DNA of 64,000 nt from Streptomyces sp. NBC_01241. GTDB taxonomy: Bacteria; Actinomycetota; Actinomycetes; Streptomycetales; Streptomycetaceae. The stretch spans positions 7,784,501 to 7,848,500 of the forward strand of contig NZ_CP108494.1 in the NCBI RefSeq assembly GCF_041435435.1. Reading direction: 5' to 3'. Of the stretch, positions 34,224 through 41,639 are shown in pieces. Under the pieces are notes generated by a model. It did not search any database. It worked only from the letters and a program-made list of their open reading frames with translations, and was not told the DNA's origin. Made by a program: the position numbers and the translations under genes. Numbering within the stretch: position 1 is the stretch's first letter; every line of letters starts with the position of its first letter.

Positions 34224-34487
34224 GGTGCAGTCCTGCGCCGGGAACGGCTCTACCACTCGCATGTCAAGGAATGGCGGGCCGCCCGGGACGCCGGGGCCCT
34301 GGAAAACCTGGTCGACCGCCGGACCAGCCCGGCCCGTGCGAAGAAGTCCGCCGCAGAGGTGGAGAACGAAAAGCTGCGGCAGCAGGTGGAGCGGTTGCAG
34401 AAGGACCTGGCACGGAACAAGGCCGCACTCGAGGTGATGGGAAAAGCTTCCGCGCTCTTGGAAATGATCTCCGAGAGCGCGGACTGA
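34224..34487 (+). pseudogene. IS3-family OrfA, N-terminally truncated
   Basis: It encodes GAVLRRERLYHSHVKEWRAA, the spacer ENLVDRRTSPARAKKSAAEV, and the coiled-coil KLRQQVERLQKDLARNKAAL ending MGKASALLEMISESAD before TGA 34485-34487. This is the C-terminal part of an IS3 OrfA helper protein; the helix-turn-helix start is missing, replaced by the IS701 fragment. Confidence 0.75.
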
Positions 34488-34618
34488 AGCCTGCCGCCGA
34501 CCCTGTCGTAGACGAGGCGTTCACCAGCGTCGAGGCTCAGCTGGGCATCACGGCCGCCTGCCGGCTGACCGGCCGCTCCCGCGCCACGCACTACCGTCCG
34601 CTCCGGCCGGCACCACCA
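34488..34618 (+). pseudogene. IS3-family OrfB, N-terminal fragment
   Basis: It encodes PVVDEAFTSVEAQLGITAAC then RLTGRSRATHYRPLRPAPP, the usual start of the IS3 OrfB integrase-type transposase. The frame breaks at the inversion junction near 34619. Confidence 0.7.
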
Positions 34619-34624
34619 CGCAGA

Positions 34625-35280
34625 ACCCGTGTAATACGCGATGAACGCGTCGAACCACTCGCGGGCGTGGGCCAGCGAATCGAACCGTTCGGGATAGTCC
34701 GACATGTACTTCGTGGTCTTGAACTGGGCTTCGCTGTAAGGGTTGTCGTTGGAGACCTTCGGCCTCGAGTGCGACCGCGTCACCCCCAGATCGATCAGTA
34801 GTTGGGAGACCTTCTTCGACGTCATCGAGGTGCCGCGGTCCGCGTGCACGGTCTGGGGCACGATGCCGTTGCGGGCGATGGTCTCGCGGATCAACTCCTC
34901 TGCCCCCAGCGCCGACTCGGCTCGCTCGACGGTGTGGCCGACGATGTAGCGGCTGAAGATGTCGATGATCACGTAGGCGTGATACCAGAGGCCCTTGATC
35001 GGTCCGGCAGCCTTGGTGATGTCCCAGGTGAACACCTGCGAGGGCCCGGTGGCGACCAGTTCGGGCACCGTCTTGGCGGGATGGGTGGCCTGCCGTCGGC
35101 GTTCACCGGACTGGTCCTGCTCGCGCAGGATCCGGTACATCGTCGAGACGGAGCAGTGATAGCGCCCGGCATCCAGCTCGCGGGCCCAGATCTGCGCGGG
35201 CGCCAGTTCGGCGTACTCGTCGCCGTTCATCAACTCGAGTACCGCAGCCCGCTCTTCGGCCGTCAGGGCCGACGGCTGCA
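34625..35280 (-). pseudogene. IS3-family OrfB catalytic core, inverted relative to its ends
   Basis: Read on the minus strand it starts QPSALTAEERAAVLELMNGD and contains the DDE integrase core: first Asp in FTWDITKAAG, second Asp in VHADRGTSMTS, and Glu near SNDNPYSEAQFKTTKYM. The catalytic text looks intact, but the N- and C-terminal parts lie on the other strand, so it cannot make a full protein. Confidence 0.8.
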
Positions 35281-35295
35281 TCTGCGGGGCACGGC

Positions 35296-35511
35296 CATGA
35301 GCACCGGCACTCGGGTATCGGCTGGCACACCCCCGCCTCCGTCCACTTCGGGACCGCCGAGGAAGTCCGCGACCAGCGCGCGGTCACCCTCGCCGAGGCA
35401 TACGCCAGCCACCCCGAACGCTTCGGCCGCCGCCCCAGACCACCCGAGATACCCCAGACGGCCTGGATCAACAACCCGGCCAAACGCAGGGAACCCACAC
35501 CAACCCCATAG
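35296..35511 (+). pseudogene. IS3-family OrfB, C-terminal fragment
   Basis: It encodes HEHRHSGIGWHTPASVHFGT, then EAYASHPERFGRRPRPPEIP and WINNPAKRREPTPTP to TAG 35509-35511. This is the standard C-terminus of this IS3 subgroup, on the plus strand next to the inverted core. Confidence 0.8.
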
Positions 35512-35611
35512 CGTCACGACCGTCTCACTGGACTTGAAATCTTCCGGTGCCCGACGAGCCCCGCCTTTCGCACTGGGTACGACGGCGAGGTCAAAGCCCT
35601 CGGCCCAAACC

Positions 35612-35762
35612 CCAGCGCCATCGCTGAACAGACCGGACACTGACCCGTAGATGCCTGGCGATCACCGCGTTCGTCTCACCCCGCCCGAACCGTTCGGCCG
35701 CCTCCAGCCGTAACCGCCCCCGGAACTCCTGACGTTCAGCGGTCAGCCCGCCCCCTTGTGGA
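35612..35762 (-). pseudogene. IS630-family transposase N-terminal fragment
   Basis: The minus strand encodes GGGLTAERQEFRGRLRLEAA then NAVIARHLRVSVRSVQRWR, the N-terminal helix-turn-helix of IS630-like transposases. No catalytic part remains. It abuts the cobN remnant. Confidence 0.65.
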
Positions 35763-35769
35763 TCGGTCG

Positions 35770-36195
35770 GCCTGCACCCTCTCCTGGGCATCCGCCCGGT
35801 CTGGGACGACGCGTCGCGCCGCGTCACCGGTCTGGGGGCGATCCCGGCGGCCGAACCCGGCCGCCCGCGCATCGACGTCATCCTCCGCATCAGCGGCTTC
35901 TTCCACGATGCCTTCCCGCACACCATCGGTCTCCTCGATTATGCGGTCCGCCTTGCCGCCTCGCTGGACGAACCCCGCCAAGCGGAACCACGTACGCGCC
36001 CACACCCAGGCCGACCTGGCGGTCCACGGCGACGAACGCCGCGCCACCACCCGCATCTTCGGCTCCCGCCCCGGAACGTACGGAGCGGGACTCCTCCAGC
36101 TCATCGGCTCCCGCGACTTGCGCACCGACGCCGACCTTGCCGAGGTCTATACCGTCTGGGGCGGCTACGCCTCCGGCCGCGAACTCGACGGACGC
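35770..36195 (+). pseudogene. cobN: Cobaltochelatase CobN internal fragment, frameshifted
   Basis: The frame ending near 35982 encodes LLGIRPVWDDASRRVTGLGA, then PRIDVILRISGFFHDAFPHT and DYAVRLAASLDE. The next frame continues NHVRAHTQADLAVHGDERRA, GSRPGTYGAGLLQLIGSRDL and YTVWGGYASGRELDGR. Both are consecutive blocks of CobN, the large subunit of aerobic cobaltochelatase. Only about 140 of more than 1,200 residues remain, with one frameshift near 35980. It is flanked by an IS630 remnant, so it is a transported or deleted relic and not a functional gene. Confidence 0.8.
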
Positions 36196-37032
36196 TCGTC
36201 ACGCGTGCGGGCGCGGCCAGCGTCGGTGGTCTTCGCCATGGACACGGGCGCCAGCCGGGACACCACCGTCAATCCGGCCGTGCGCGTCACCGTCATCGAC
36301 GACGACACCGACGAGGTGGTGGCGGTCGATCTGCTCACCGGTCGGCCGGCACGGCCGCTGGTGACCTGAGCCGAAGTGGGGCGGGGGTGCGCGGGGTGGG
36401 GAACCGTGCGTTCCCGCCGCGGTCCGGTGTGCGACCGTGCCCAGGGTTCGCACGCGCACAGGATCATTCTCGCGGCGACTCACGGTGGCCGGAATCCGGT
36501 CGGCGATCATCCAGCGGGGCCTTGACCGTCACGGCCGATCGATGCGGCTCCACGACGATACCCCCTTCACAGTCTGACCAGCGTGGACGAGGTTTCTGAC
36601 GCATAGAGGATCACGCCCGGAATCGTGTTTGCGGGCGGGTCGGGCGCAAGCTGACGAGGACACTGTCCGACATGGGACGAAGTCGACGGAATAAATTATG
36701 CTTCGTCAACTGGGACCTGCTGAACACACGAAGGGTTCGGCTGTGTTTCTCCCGAGGGTTGTGCTTTGTTCGCCGAACCGAGGCCAGTTGTGGCCCGATG
36801 AGTCCCGGAATGCTCCCCTGGCGGAGCGCGATAATTCCGCAGGTGCAGTGACATGTCGGTCCTGATGCTCCGTCGGCCGGTGGTGAGCCGAAAGTGATCG
36901 AATTGCACCTCGTTCGTTGAAGTTGGTACGGAGTATTGACGCCGTCGTTACAGGGGCGACACAATCCTCCCCGGTGGACGCGGGTAGCGATGCCCCACCG
37001 TCGATAGGCGTTCGATCCTGTGAAGGGGCGAT
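36196..37032. other. Non-coding region upstream of RiPP cluster
   Basis: A plus-strand frame to TGA 36367-36369 (including VVFAMDTGASRDTT and VIDDDTDEVVAVDLLTG) continues from the cobN relic but matches no family I recognise. From 36370 to 37032 no gene is seen. GC content falls, and a GACGAAG/CTTCGTC inverted repeat encloses an AT-rich stretch at 36676-36707. The promoter of the RiPP operon is expected here. Confidence 0.5.
36936..36965 (+). promoter_or_regulatory. Candidate sigma-70-like promoter of RiPP operon
   Basis: TTGACG at 36936-36941 and CACAAT at 36960-36965 are separated by 18 bases. The -10 is weak but the -35 is a good match to the actinobacterial housekeeping consensus. Transcription would start about 60 bases before ATG 37033. 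Confidence 0.4.
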
Positions 37033-39183
37033 ATGCAAATGATCGACAGTGCACCTCTGATGGAGATAAGACCCCGGTTGCGTAATGACGTGGTATTCCT
37101 TCGTGTCGACACCGGTATCTATCTCAGGAGTTCAGAGACTTCTTGCGTCCTCAAAGGCGCCGGCGCATATGAGTGGATGTCCGTCCTCGGTCCTCAAATG
37201 ACCGGCGAATCCACCATGGCGGAATTATGTGAAGGTCTGGATGAGAGTCGACGCAAAACCGCCGTCGGTCTGATGCGCACCCTGCTCGCCAGAGGTTTCG
37301 CCCGTGCCGTCTTGCGCCCTGACGTGCGGATGTTGCCGGCCGGTGTATCGGATCTGTTCGCGCCGCAGATCAACTTCGTAGAACATTTCATGCACACGGA
37401 CCAGCGGACGCCACAGGAACTCTTCGCCCGATTCCGCTCTTCCCGGGTCCTGGTCAGCGGCCCACCGGGGGGCGTCGCGGCGGCAGCGGTGCGCGGTCTC
37501 CTGCGCAACGGGCTGGCCGAGATATCGCTGGAGGATGCCGAGTGGGGACGGGAATTCGACGCGGAGACAGTTCGGCTGGCCGACGCGGACGCGCCGGCGC
37601 AGATCGTCGTACTGCCGTCGGCTCCCGAGGACCTGACCCCGTTCGACGTCGTGGTGGCTGTGGTCGACGGCTCCGGCAGTGGTGCGCTGCTCGAATTGAC
37701 CAGACGACTGCACGGCGTTGCTCAAGGCCCGCGACTGGTCCCGGTGGTGGCCGACCCGAACCGCATGGTGGTGGGTCCCATCTCCGGACCCGCGGAGCAG
37801 CCGTGCTGGGTGTGCGCGCAGCTTCGGCTGTCCACCAACTCCGACCCCCGGCTCATGACCGACTTCTGGCGCGGACTGGCCATCGGCCCGACCGGTGCCG
37901 AGGCCCCGAGCGGCAGCCAGGTCGCGCAGTCCATGGTCGGCAACGCCGTGGCGTTCGAGATCTTCCGGCTGCGCACCGGCCAGTTGCAGCCGGACGACGA
38001 GCGGCACGCCGTGATCCAGGATCTGACCACGCTGGAGTCCCGCCGCGAACGGGTGTTGCCCCACCCCGGATGCCCGATGCGGCACCAGCGGGTGGAACCC
38101 GACGAGGCCGTGCGGCCGCCCGCGAACGACAGCGACGCCTACGGGCGCGCGGCTGCTCTGGTCTCTCCGGAATTCGGCGTGCTGTCCGGATGGATCGACG
38201 ACTCGATCCGGCAGATCCCGCTCAAGACGGGCCGGGTGCGGCTGGGTCCGGCCGGCTCCACGGCCGACGGGCCGCGCGAGATCGTCGGGTTCGACATCGA
38301 CACGGTCCTGGTCGCTCGCACTCGCGCGGTGGAGGCGGCGGTCGCCTGTTACGTGGGCCGGCTCGGCCCCGTCGGGTTGCCGGACGGGGCACTCCCGGAA
38401 GACGCCGAAGTGGTTGCGGCCGAGCAGCTCACCCTGTTCAGCGGCCTGCCCGCATCCGATGAGCGGCCGGCGGGCGGAGGCTTGCCCGCGGTGTCGCTGC
38501 ACGACGGCAGCCAGTGGCAGGTGCCGGCCGCGGCCGTCCACCCCCTGTCGCCCGCCAACTCCCGGCTGGAGTTCGAGCCGAGCCCGGCGGGTGCGGCGGC
38601 CGGCTGGACCGTAGAGGACGTACAGGAACGCGGGCTGTGCTCGGCGCTGGCGCATCGCGGGCTCGTCCGCGCGATACGCGGCGACGAACCGGCCCTCACG
38701 CTCACCGAGGAATGGCTGGCCGGCGACGACGTGACGGCGTTCGCGCTGGGCAGCCTGCGGCACATCGGCCGCAGCACCCGGGTCTACGCGCTGCCCGGCG
38801 CCGCACCGTCCTTCGCGGTCCTTGCCGTGGTCGAGGGCGCCGACGGCGGGGCGATCGACTGGGCGGCAGGCTCAGCGCTGTCGGTGCGCGACGCGGTATG
38901 CGAGGCGGTACGGGGCGCCGTCGGCCTCGCGGTCGGCCGGCACTACGAGGGCGCGCCCCTGGACCTCGGCGACCCGCTGGTGGCGGACTTCGACCCCAGG
39001 ACTCTCGCCGAGGGCGACGCGAAGGCCGAGTGGTCCTTCGACCAGCCTGGGGTGCCGATGTCCGAAGCGCTCGGCCTGCTGGATGCCAACGGCACGCGCG
39101 CCCTGTTCGTCGACACGACCACCATCGACCTGCGCGCGATCCGCGCGATGGTCACAGGAACGATCCTGCTCGCTGAGAAATAG
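37033..39183 (+). CDS. TOMM precursor leader peptide-binding protein (ocin-ThiF-like, cyclodehydratase partner)
   Basis: A 716-residue protein that recruits the precursor and partners the YcaO enzyme. The N-terminal 100 residues form a RiPP-recognition (PqqD-like winged helix) domain: VVFLRVDTGIYLRSSETSCV, AELCEGLDESRR, LMRTLLARGFARAVL. An E1/ThiF-like domain follows (RSSRVLVSGPPGGVAAAAVR, PFDVVVAVVDGSGS) with CWVCAQLR and HPGCPM marking a partial zinc site. A second, divergent half runs to the C-terminus. ATG 37033 follows GAAGGGG; ATG 37039 is an alternative. It is the first gene of the operon, 93 bases ahead of the precursor gene. Confidence 0.85.
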   Translation: MQMIDSAPLMEIRPRLRNDVVFLRVDTGIYLRSSETSCVLKGAGAYEWMSVLGPQMTGESTMAELCEGLDESRRKTAVGLMRTLLARGFARAVLRPDVRMLPAGVSDLFAPQINFVEHFMHTDQRTPQELFARFRSSRVLVSGPPGGVAAAAVRGLLRNGLAEISLEDAEWGREFDAETVRLADADAPAQIVVLPSAPEDLTPFDVVVAVVDGSGSGALLELTRRLHGVAQGPRLVPVVADPNRMVVGPISGPAEQPCWVCAQLRLSTNSDPRLMTDFWRGLAIGPTGAEAPSGSQVAQSMVGNAVAFEIFRLRTGQLQPDDERHAVIQDLTTLESRRERVLPHPGCPMRHQRVEPDEAVRPPANDSDAYGRAAALVSPEFGVLSGWIDDSIRQIPLKTGRVRLGPAGSTADGPREIVGFDIDTVLVARTRAVEAAVACYVGRLGPVGLPDGALPEDAEVVAAEQLTLFSGLPASDERPAGGGLPAVSLHDGSQWQVPAAAVHPLSPANSRLEFEPSPAGAAAGWTVEDVQERGLCSALAHRGLVRAIRGDEPALTLTEEWLAGDDVTAFALGSLRHIGRSTRVYALPGAAPSFAVLAVVEGADGGAIDWAAGSALSVRDAVCEAVRGAVGLAVGRHYEGAPLDLGDPLVADFDPRTLAEGDAKAEWSFDQPGVPMSEALGLLDANGTRALFVDTTTIDLRAIRAMVTGTILLAEK

Positions 39184-39228
39184 CGGGGCAGCGGGCCGGT
39201 CCGTGCCCTTGAGGCGCGCCACGGTTCT

Positions 39229-39244
39229 CGGAACACCCGTTCCG
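39229..39244 (+). other. Small hairpin before precursor gene
   Basis: CGGAAC and GTTCCG pair around a 4-base loop, 20 bases before the precursor ribosome-binding site. It may influence processing between the leader-binding gene and the precursor message. Weak evidence. Confidence 0.35.
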
Positions 39245-39276
39245 GGGTGCACATCCGACCAAATGGGAGGATCGCC

Positions 39277-39450
39277 ATGTCCGTTGAGCTCAAGGACGAA
39301 CTGAGCGTTCTGGAGAGCGCGACGTTCGAGATCGAGGAAATGACGGACGAGTCGGTCGAGTTGGCGTGGTCCAGCTCCTCCTGCTCATGCTCCAGCTGCT
39401 GCTCGTGCTCCACCAGCAGCTGCTGCTCCTGCAGCAGCAGCACCAGCTGA
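39277..39450 (+). CDS. RiPP precursor peptide with all-Ser/Cys/Thr core
   Basis: A 57-residue precursor with a strong ribosome-binding site (GGGAGGA at 39265-39271). The leader, residues 1-31, is acidic and helical (MSVELKDELSVLESATFEIE then EMTDESVELAW). The last 26 residues (32-57) contain nothing but 16 Ser, 8 Cys and 2 Thr. The Cys are at 36, 38, 41, 42, 44, 49, 50 and 52; the Thr at 46 and 56. Every core residue is thus a substrate for heterocyclisation to azoline/azole or, for Ser/Thr, for dehydration. Flanking genes encode exactly the enzymes for both reactions. The leader/core border after Trp31 is inferred from composition. No second precursor was found. Confidence 0.93.
   Translation: MSVELKDELSVLESATFEIEEMTDESVELAWSSSSCSCSSCCSCSTSSCCSCSSSTS
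39419..39441 (+). other. Hairpin inside the precursor core codons
   Basis: GCTGCTGCT (39419-39427) and AGCAGCAGC (39433-39441) pair around a 5-base loop at the end of the core-encoding region, a consequence of alternating Cys/Ser codons (TGC, AGC). It may protect the 3' end of a short precursor transcript. Confidence 0.4.
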
Positions 39451-39465
39451 CGGCTGGTGGCTGAT

Positions 39466-39494
39466 CGGGCCGGTGGGCACCTGCCACCGGCCCG
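39466..39494 (+). terminator. Attenuator/terminator hairpin after precursor gene
   Basis: CGGGCCGGTGG (39466-39476) and CCACCGGCCCG (39484-39494) are perfect complements with a 7-base loop, 15 bases after the precursor stop. Located between the precursor and the first modifying enzyme, it could stop most transcripts and so give excess precursor. Confidence 0.65.
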
Positions 39495-39510
39495 GTTGTC
39501 AGGCTGAAAA

Positions 39511-39579
39511 GTGCGGCTGCCTGGCGCGACGGTCCCCGTGGAACACCGCGGTTCCCGTCGACAAGGCAGGCAGCCGCAC
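39511..39579 (+). other. Large nested hairpin in YcaO leader region
   Basis: Outer arms GTGCGGCTGCCT (39511-39522) and AGGCAGCCGCAC (39568-39579) enclose an inner CGACGG/CCGTCG pairing (39527-39532 with 39555-39560) and alternative GGAAC/GTTCC pairing. The structure ends 30 bases before the YcaO start. A second attenuator, an mRNA processing site or a translation control element are all possible. Confidence 0.5.
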
Positions 39580-39609
39580 CCCCCATCTTCGGAGCGACTG
39601 GGTGGACGG

Positions 39610-41559
39610 ATGAATGTGGTGTCGAACGCGGTGACCACCGCGACGGTCTTGGACGAACCTCGGGTGATCGACGTCCTCCGCGGCCATCTGGCCGGGCGCG
39701 TCGGCCCGGGCGTCACGGTTGACGTCGGGGTGCTCGGCTTGCCGGCGCGAACCGCGCCGAGCGGGGCGCCGGCGGCCGACGGACTGGTCTACCCGGTGCG
39801 CCTGTACGGCGGGACGGTGCTGATGGGGCCGCTGTACCGGGCCGACGGCACGAGTCAGCCGTGCGGACGCTGCCTGGACCGTCGCTGGCTGGCGCTGCGC
39901 CCGGTCGAGGAGCGTCGGCCGATCGAGGAGGGCGCGGACGTGTGGATGGCGGGTGACGAATCCTCGCTCACCCCCTTCGCCCTGGAACAGATCGCCCAGA
40001 TTGTGCACGTGGAGACGGCCGACGGCGACGTCGCCCCCGGCGAACGGCGGGTCGGACGGATCGTGGAACTGCGGACCCGCGACCTGACCGTCAGCCGCCA
40101 TGACCTGATCGCCGACTCCGAGTGCGAATGGTGCGCCACCCCGGTACCCGACACCGCCGAGGGCGCGACGCTGCCCCTGAGCCCGCGACCGAAGCCGAGT
40201 CCGATCACCTACCGGGGCGCGTCGGCGGCGGATCTGACGCTGCCGACCACCGGCCTGGTCAACGAGGTGTGCGGAGCGCTGGCGAGTGCGGCCCGCCGCG
40301 TCTACCAGTGCAGCGCCACCCTGCCGGTCAGCGGGTACTTCCGGGTGCGCAGCAAGTACGACTACCACGAGATGTGGTGGAGCGGGCAGTCACAGAGCTC
40401 GGCGAGCAGCGAGCGGTACGGCATCCTGGAGGGGTTGGAGCGCTACGCGGGACAGTTCCCACGGGCCAAGCAGCCGAAAGCGTACGCCAGTTACAGCGAG
40501 CTGGCGCCGGACGCCCTCGACCCCACGAGCATGGGCTCGTACCGTCCAGAGTTCTACATCGGGCACAACGACTATTACCAGCCCTACCATCCGGACACCC
40601 CCACCCACTGGGTGTGGGGCTATTCGTTCAGCGAGCAGCGGCCGCTCCTTGTGCCCGAGCAGTTCGTCTTCTACCTGGACCGCCGCCCGGACCGGAAGTT
40701 CGTCCAGGAGTGCTCCAACGGCTGCGCCAGCGGCAGCAGCGTCGAAGAGGCGCTGCTGCACGGCATGCTCGAACTCATCGAGCGCGACGCGTTCTTGCTG
40801 TGCTGGTACGGCAGCGCCAAGCTGCCGGAGATCGATCAGGCGACCGTCGTCGACGAGGAGGTCCAGTTCGTACTGGACCGGGTGGCGAGACTCGGCTACC
40901 GGATGCGGCTGTTCGATATGCGGGTGGACATCCCAGTGCCCGCCGTGATGGCGGTGGCCGAGCGGCTGGACGGCGGTCTCGGCAGGCTGTGCTTCGCGGC
41001 GGGCGCGAGCCTGGACCCCGTGGAGGCGGTGCGCGCGGCGATCGCGGAGACGGCCTCCTACATCCCGGGCATGGACGAACGGGTGGAGGCGAAGCTACCC
41101 GACCTGCGCGCGATGGTCACCGACTACAACCGGGTGCACGAACTCACCCACCACGCGCTGCTGTACGGCCTGCCGGAGATGGCGTCGGCGTGCGACTTCC
41201 TGCTGGACGCGGCGCCGCCCCGGTCGGTGGACGAGCTGTACGGCTCTTGGCTCGCGCAGCGACCCGAGAGCCTGGACCTCGCGGATGACGCGCGGTTCGT
41301 GATGGAGCGGCTGCGCGATGCCGGCAGCGACGTCGTCGCGGTGGACCAGACCTGCCCGGAGCAGGACGGCACCGGCATTCGCACCCTGAGCGTGCTGGCG
41401 CCGGGACTCGTGCCGATCGACTTCGGCTGGGAGCGGCAGCGCGCGCTGGCCCACCCCCGGCTGCGGGCCTACCTCGACGGCGAACTGGCCGAGATCCACG
41501 CCCGCGACGAGGGGTTCGGTCCCACAGGGCTGAACCGACGGCCGCACCCGTTCCCGTAA
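39610..41559 (+). CDS. YcaO azoline-forming cyclodehydratase
   Basis: A 649-residue ATP-dependent cyclodehydratase converting Cys/Ser/Thr to azolines. An N-terminal zinc-binding region carries two CxxC pairs (CGRC 85-88, CEWC 172-175). The YcaO domain has nucleotide/Mg motifs QSQSSASSERYGILEGLERY and GCASGSSVEEALLHGMLELI followed by ERDAF, and FAAGASLDPVEAVRAAIAE. It ends with the hallmark Pro-rich C-terminus NRRPHPFP. ATG 39610 is the most likely start; the frame stays open upstream through the hairpin region. It works with the leader-binding protein encoded two genes earlier. Confidence 0.93.
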   Translation: MNVVSNAVTTATVLDEPRVIDVLRGHLAGRVGPGVTVDVGVLGLPARTAPSGAPAADGLVYPVRLYGGTVLMGPLYRADGTSQPCGRCLDRRWLALRPVEERRPIEEGADVWMAGDESSLTPFALEQIAQIVHVETADGDVAPGERRVGRIVELRTRDLTVSRHDLIADSECEWCATPVPDTAEGATLPLSPRPKPSPITYRGASAADLTLPTTGLVNEVCGALASAARRVYQCSATLPVSGYFRVRSKYDYHEMWWSGQSQSSASSERYGILEGLERYAGQFPRAKQPKAYASYSELAPDALDPTSMGSYRPEFYIGHNDYYQPYHPDTPTHWVWGYSFSEQRPLLVPEQFVFYLDRRPDRKFVQECSNGCASGSSVEEALLHGMLELIERDAFLLCWYGSAKLPEIDQATVVDEEVQFVLDRVARLGYRMRLFDMRVDIPVPAVMAVAERLDGGLGRLCFAAGASLDPVEAVRAAIAETASYIPGMDERVEAKLPDLRAMVTDYNRVHELTHHALLYGLPEMASACDFLLDAAPPRSVDELYGSWLAQRPESLDLADDARFVMERLRDAGSDVVAVDQTCPEQDGTGIRTLSVLAPGLVPIDFGWERQRALAHPRLRAYLDGELAEIHARDEGFGPTGLNRRPHPFP

Positions 41560-41639
41560 GCGTCTGCCCCGTCAGCGCAAGACCCGGCCGTCCATCCCGC
41601 CCGCGAGGTCGGCCGCTCCCGGCCGAAGGAGGAGATCCC

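Larger units (their letters stand above)
34224..35511 (+). mobile_element. IS3-family element remnant with its central segment inverted in place
   Basis: The pieces occur in the right order but alternate in strand: OrfA remnant (plus, 34224-34487), OrfB N-terminal part (plus, from 34488), OrfB catalytic core (minus, about 34625-35280), OrfB C-terminus (plus, 35296-35511). The breakpoints carry the inverted 6-mer CGCAGA (34619-34624) and TCTGCG (35281-35286). Restoring the middle segment reconnects the core with the C-terminus in frame. No terminal inverted repeats could be assigned. Confidence 0.75.

Noticed and set aside
36210..36369. Short coding remnant after the cobN relic (VVFAMDTGASRDTT and following)
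   Set aside because: No family recognised and no independent start signal; mentioned only as part of the non-coding stretch.
39277..39450. Metallothionein-like protein as an alternative for the Cys-rich small gene
   Set aside because: The Cys are confined to a Ser/Thr-only tail after an acidic leader, and the gene sits between RiPP-modifying enzymes; a RiPP precursor explains all features.
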